The notes under the pieces were generated by a model. The model saw nothing but the letters and a program-made list of their open reading frames with translations, was not told where the DNA came from and did no database searches. Position numbers and translations under genes: made by a program. Shown piece after piece: positions 60,626 to 64,000 of a stretch of 64,000 bases of DNA. Origin of the DNA: Intestinirhabdus alba (lineage in GTDB: Bacteria; Pseudomonadota; Gammaproteobacteria; Enterobacterales; Enterobacteriaceae); contig NZ_WMJZ01000005.1 of assembly GCF_009711095.1 (NCBI RefSeq), positions 124,001 to 188,000 on the forward strand. The letters run 5' to 3'. Position 1 is the stretch's first letter. Each line of letters begins with the position of its first letter.

Positions 60626-61186
60626 CTAGCCATCGCCAGAAAAAAGGGAAAAGGGGAATGCGCTGATTGTGACGGATTTCAAAGAAAGGGGCCGGTCCGG
60701 CCGGATGACCTTTCCGCTATGGGGCGGATACCGGTTCATGCCGCCTGTCGGCCGCCTCAGGGGCGGCTTACTGCGCCCTGTTCTGTCGATGTCCCGCGCC
60801 CGGACTCTGTTCTGTCCCGGCTGCGCGTCGAAGCTGGCACATGGAATAACAGGTCTCTCTTTAGCGATGGAGATCTCTGTCGTTAATCGTTTACGCTAAG
60901 CGGAGCGCCTGTTTTTTCTCACCACGGCGCGCAGCCTTAATAAGTATTTTCTTAATATTCAAATTATTCAGATTGAAATGAAACGTACTTTTCCGGAGTG
61001 CGAAGGCGCTGCCGCTATCACCCGTAAGTATTGATTTTATTAATAAATAAAAGCAGAAAACGGCAGTCTCTCTTATGCTAAATTGTTTTCTGAAGAGAAC
61101 GGCATCCGCATTTAATTGTTTTTTTATGGGTTGTGCCAATGGCCTGCCTGTGTTCTTGAGTTAATTCTTAAAATCAAACGCTTCTG

Positions 61187-61213
61187 TAAAGTTATCTTTT
61201 TTATTACCGATAA
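61187..61213 (+). promoter_or_regulatory. Sigma-28 (FliA) promoter of the chemoreceptor gene
   Basis: TAAAGTTA (61187-61194), exactly 11 bases, then ACCGATAA (61206-61213). The FliA consensus is TAAAGTTT-N11-GCCGATAA, so 14 of 16 bases match. It lies 37 bases before the ATG. Confidence 0.88.
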
Positions 61214-61250
61214 CGAGTTTGCCTTAAGAATAAGGTTTAAAGGAGGAAGT

Positions 61251-62816
61251 ATGTCAATCGGTAATCTAAAAATACGTTCAAAACTACTCATTGCCTTCGG
61301 CTTTTTTATTGTGATCATTACAGCAAGTTCCGTCATTTCTTTATTAAGCCTTAACCACACCAACAGCGGCGTGCAGAATATTATTAATGAGGTCTATCCT
61401 GCGACGGTAAAGGCCAACAAACTTGTTGATAGCGTTAACGAGTTTATCGTGCTGCAACAGCATATTATGCTGGATGAGGAGGGGCGCTGGAGCCAGGGAA
61501 TCACTGAGCGTATGGACAAACTTTCCCAAAGCGTGAGCGAAATAATTGATGAATTCAATACAAATTATTCCGATCCCGCGTCGCAAAAAATTCTCGCTGA
61601 AATCCGCGACGTTCGCCAGCAGTATAAGGAGTCGCGTATGCGCGTGATGCAGTCGTTGCAGAGCCGTGATCATGAAGCCGCCCTGCAGGAAATGATGACC
61701 ACAGGGGTGCGTACGCAGAAGCTGTATATCGAAAAAATTAATCAGCTAATCGAAATGAAAAACAACCAGATGGTACGCATCGGGGCGCAGGTGGAGAGTG
61801 AATATAATATCAATCGCATGTTGTTGAGCGCCCTGGCCCTGCTCAGTATTATCGCTGGCTGTCTGATGGGCTGGTATATTGTGCGTTCTATTACCCGGCC
61901 GTTGAATGAGGCCGTACACTTTGCTGAGGCAATTGCCGAAGGGGATCTGACTCGCAATATTTCTATTACGCAGAGGGATGAAACCGGAATGCTGCTGCAG
62001 GCGCTGATGGCCATGAAAGCGCGTCTGGTGGAAATTGTCCGGGAAGTTCAGAACGGCTCCGTGAGTATCTCTACCGCCGCGGCGCAAATCATGGCGGGCA
62101 ACCAGGATCTGGCCGGGCGTACTGAAGAGCAGGCCAGCTCGGTAGAGCAGACGGCGGCGTCGATGGAGCAGATCACCGCCACGGTGAAAAATACCGCCGG
62201 ACACGCCAGCGAAGCGACAAATATTGCGGCCGATGCGGGAAGGGTGGTGAAGGATAACGGTGAGATGATGAGCCTGGTTACCCGGAAAATGCGGACCATC
62301 AATGAGACCGCGAACCGGATGTCGGATATCATTAACCTCATTGACGCCATTGCTTTCCAGACCAATATTCTGGCGCTTAACGCGGCCGTGGAAGCGGCGC
62401 GAGCCGGCGAGCACGGGCGTGGTTTTGCGGTGGTAGCTGGTGAAGTGCGCCAGCTGGCGCAGAAAAGCGCCTCCTCCGCCAGTGAAATCCGCACGCTTAT
62501 TGAAGACTCAACTCACCAGACCCGCGAGGGGATGGAGCTGGTGGAGAAAGCCGGTTCGCTTATCAACGGCATGGTGCAAAACGTTGAGGAGATGAACGTT
62601 ATCCTGCGCGAAATTGGGCAGGCCAGCCGTGAGCAAAGCGACGGCATTTCGCAGATTAACAGCGCCATCGGCCTGATTGACTCCGCCACCCAGCAGAACT
62701 CCAGCCTGGTGGAAGAGTCCGTTGCGGCGGCCGCGTCGCTGAATGACCAGGCGCTGCACTTAAAAGAGCTGGTGAATGTGTTCCGCGTAGATGAGCCTGG
62801 CGCGCAGCCCGCTTAA
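61251..62816 (+). CDS. Methyl-accepting chemotaxis protein
   Basis: A 521-residue transmembrane receptor. Membrane segment 1 is [20 protein letters not shown]; a four-helix periplasmic domain of about 150 residues follows (AVKANKLV-type helices; [11 protein letters not shown]). Segment 2 is [18 protein letters not shown], then a HAMP domain ([20 protein letters not shown]), methylation helices and the signalling hairpin ([39 protein letters not shown]). The tail [10 protein letters not shown] lacks the NWETF pentapeptide that binds CheR. The start at 61251 follows AGGAGG; the upstream ATG at 61116 is rejected. The ligand is unknown. Its position between fadH and yqjI differs from E. coli. Confidence 0.95.
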   Translation: MSIGNLKIRSKLLIAFGFFIVIITASSVISLLSLNHTNSGVQNIINEVYPATVKANKLVDSVNEFIVLQQHIMLDEEGRWSQGITERMDKLSQSVSEIIDEFNTNYSDPASQKILAEIRDVRQQYKESRMRVMQSLQSRDHEAALQEMMTTGVRTQKLYIEKINQLIEMKNNQMVRIGAQVESEYNINRMLLSALALLSIIAGCLMGWYIVRSITRPLNEAVHFAEAIAEGDLTRNISITQRDETGMLLQALMAMKARLVEIVREVQNGSVSISTAAAQIMAGNQDLAGRTEEQASSVEQTAASMEQITATVKNTAGHASEATNIAADAGRVVKDNGEMMSLVTRKMRTINETANRMSDIINLIDAIAFQTNILALNAAVEAARAGEHGRGFAVVAGEVRQLAQKSASSASEIRTLIEDSTHQTREGMELVEKAGSLINGMVQNVEEMNVILREIGQASREQSDGISQINSAIGLIDSATQQNSSLVEESVAAAASLNDQALHLKELVNVFRVDEPGAQPA

Positions 62817-63337
62817 TCCAGCTGTGAGATATCCAGCGCCGCGCGATCGATGATACCAATAATTTTTTTGAGCTGCGCGGGGCTGATATCGCCCTGATTG
62901 ACCCGTAAATCGAGTACGGCTTTGAAGTTATCCAGCGCCCGTTTCATCTGCGGGTTTTTGCGTAGCTCAAAACCGACGCTGCGCGCTTGTACCCGCGCCT
63001 GAATGTGCGCCAGCTGTTGGCGATTTTCAGCCAGCCAGTTCTGACCCTGCGCCGTGATGGTGATCTTTTTACGGCCGCTGTTCTCTTCTTTGATGGTAAT
63101 CAGCGCCTGATCCTGCAAAAAGTCCAGCGTCGGATAGATAACGCCCGGGCTTGGCGTATAGCTGCCGTGGGTTAGCGCCTCAATCGCCTTGATTAGCTCA
63201 TAGCCGTGGCTGGCTTCGCGAGAGAGGATATCAAGGATCACCAGCCGCAGTTCGCCGTGACCAAAAAGGCGCTGTCGACGGCCGCCTCCGCGATCGGGAT
63301 GAGGCGCTTTATCGCCCTCTTCGTGTGGATGTGACAT
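62813..63337 (-). CDS. yqjI: PadR-family regulator YqjI, short N terminus
   Basis: A 174-residue PadR winged-helix repressor. [22 protein letters not shown] begins the [16 protein letters not shown] and [21 protein letters not shown] follow, and the tail is [22 protein letters not shown]. coli YqjI is about 207 residues with a long His/Cys-rich leader that senses nickel. Here the leader before GGGRRQR is only about 16 residues, with three His and no Cys. The ATG has GGAG seven bases upstream, so no longer leader is hidden. It represses yqjH and itself; matching palindromes lie upstream. The 3' end overlaps the receptor gene by four bases. Confidence 0.92.
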   Translation of the reverse strand: MSHPHEEGDKAPHPDRGGGRRQRLFGHGELRLVILDILSREASHGYELIKAIEALTHGSYTPSPGVIYPTLDFLQDQALITIKEENSGRKKITITAQGQNWLAENRQQLAHIQARVQARSVGFELRKNPQMKRALDNFKAVLDLRVNQGDISPAQLKKIIGIIDRAALDISQLD

Positions 63338-63351
63338 AACGTGCTCCTTAG

Positions 63352-63376
63352 TCAGATATATCTAACTTATATCTGA
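63352..63376. promoter_or_regulatory. YqjI-type operator upstream of yqjI
   Basis: TCAGATATA (63352-63360), a 7-base spacer and TATATCTGA (63368-63376) form a perfect 9-bp inverted repeat, 15 bases before the yqjI start. A related CGATATATCTGA is at 63536-63547 before yqjH. Confidence 0.7.
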
Positions 63377-63500
63377 ATCATGCCGTCGGGCAAAGCGTAA
63401 TAATTTTTTGATTTTAACTATTTGATAATAATGAATTAATTTGCATACATCGTGTATGTTAAACGCCGTCTGCGGGGATAAAAAAGCGCTTGCAAATTCC

Positions 63501-63519
63501 ATAATTAACAATCATTATC
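63501..63519. promoter_or_regulatory. Fur box upstream of yqjH
   Basis: ATAATTAACAATCATTATC matches the 19-base Fur consensus GATAATGATAATCATTATC at 13 positions, with a perfect second half. In E. coli yqjH is repressed by Fur with iron and by YqjI. Confidence 0.65.
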
Positions 63520-63535
63520 ATTTGAAAATTAAATT

Positions 63536-63547
63536 CGATATATCTGA
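63536..63547. promoter_or_regulatory. YqjI-type half operator upstream of yqjH
   Basis: CGATATATCTGA repeats the core of the yqjI palindrome (AGATATATCT / TATATCTGA) 22 bases before the yqjH start, between the Fur box and the ribosome site. Confidence 0.55.
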
Positions 63548-63569
63548 TTATCCCTGTGAAGGTAAAAAA

Positions 63570-64000
63570 ATGACGATGACATCTGCACCCTATCCCCAGC
63601 GCGTACGCAATGCGCTGCGCTTTCGTGAACTTACCGTACGGCGCGTTGAGCGTATCAGCGCTGGCTTTCAGCGCGTGGTGCTTGGCGGCGACGCCCTTGA
63701 CGGCTTCAGCTCGCGCGGCTTTGACGATCACACGAAGGTATTTTTTCCCGAACCGGGCAGCCATTTTGTGCTCCCGACGGTAACCGATGAGGGCATTGAC
63801 TGGGGCCAGGGCGTACGCCCGGCGTCGCGCGACTATACCCCTCTGTACGATGAGAGCCGTCACGAGCTGGCGCTGGATTTTTTCATTCACGAGGGGGGGA
63901 TCGCCAGCACGTGGGCGATGCAGGCCCGCGAAGGCGACAGCCTTACCATTGGCGGGCCGCGCGGTTCGCTGGTGGTGCCAGAGGCGTATGCGTACCAGCT
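63570..64000 (+). CDS. yqjH: NADPH-dependent ferric-chelate reductase YqjH (3' end outside window)
   Basis: The first 143 codons of a siderophore-interacting FAD-binding reductase (ViuB/YqjH family). Visible: VRNALRFRELTVRRVERISAGFQRVVLGG, the FAD-binding stretch RPASRDYTPLYDESRHELALDFF (R-x-Y-T/S-type), and GPRGSLVVPEAYAYQ where the window ends. It releases iron from ferric siderophores. The start is ATG 63570 after GAAGG; a second ATG at 63576 is possible. Confidence 0.94.
   Translation, partial: MTMTSAPYPQRVRNALRFRELTVRRVERISAGFQRVVLGGDALDGFSSRGFDDHTKVFFPEPGSHFVLPTVTDEGIDWGQGVRPASRDYTPLYDESRHELALDFFIHEGGIASTWAMQAREGDSLTIGGPRGSLVVPEAYAYQ

Noticed and set aside
60669-60899. 76-codon plus-strand frame between fadH and the chemoreceptor
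   Set aside because: No ribosome site, no homology I know, and it runs through GC-rich stem-forming DNA.

Overview
The window is chromosomal DNA of a gamma-proteobacterium of the order Enterobacterales. Most genes match Escherichia coli K-12 genes closely in sequence and length. Their order follows, inverted, the K-12 stretch that runs from yqjH/yqjI to pnp. The GC-rich coding flanks suggest a relative in the Enterobacter/Lelliottia/Leclercia/Kluyvera group, but the genus cannot be fixed from sequence alone. There are no tRNA genes, CRISPR arrays, integrases or intact transposons.

Layout. 1-11461 is core: the 3' end of pnp, nlpI, the tiny yrbN overlapping deaD, mtr, yhbW, the anaerobic ubiquinone genes ubiV-ubiU / ubiT, then yhbS, yhbQ, yhbP, yhbO and yraR. 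11462-18531 is an AT-rich accessory island that sits where E. coli has yraQ. 18532-23118 is core again: dolP, diaA, yraN, lpoA and rsmI. 23251-31673 is the N-acetylgalactosamine (aga) gene cluster with its DeoR-type regulator and four AgaR-type operators. 31727-37959 is the galactarate set garD / garP-garL-garR-garK, followed directly by rnpB (RNase P RNA). 38488-45383 holds yhaK, yhaJ, a DUF805 gene, yqjG, yqjF, yqjK, yqjE, yqjD, yqjC, mzrA and yqjA. 45719-51326 is the hexuronate regulon exuR, exuT / uxaC-uxaA. 51539-60574 holds ygjV, sstT, alx with its Mn/pH-sensing leader, ygjR, ygjQ, ygjP, rlmG and fadH. The window ends with a sigma-28-promoted chemoreceptor, the PadR-type regulator yqjI and the start of yqjH.

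The part most likely to be new is the island. On the minus strand it encodes an AfsA-type hotdog protein (the family that makes gamma-butyrolactone/butenolide/furan signals in Streptomyces), then a HAD-IB phosphatase, then an XRE regulator with an MmyB-type ligand-binding domain. Beyond these lie an extended SDR reductase and two paralogous outer-membrane beta-barrel proteins on opposite strands. AfsA-type condensation, reduction and dephosphorylation are the enzymatic steps expected for butenolide or butanolide hormones. The set therefore reads as a self-contained small-molecule signal system with a candidate receptor and surface proteins as outputs. This is inference from families and gene order.

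The island's edges carry unusual repeats: a 267-bp element with 19-bp terminal inverted repeats and internal stems, a 52-bp deleted relative in opposite orientation at the other edge, a 340-bp ERIC enlarged by hairpin modules, and an IS630-family transposase relic.

The sugar-acid and amino-sugar modules (aga, gar, exu/uxa) form a catabolic block for gut- or plant-derived substrates. Each has a local regulator or recognisable CRP/AgaR-type sites.
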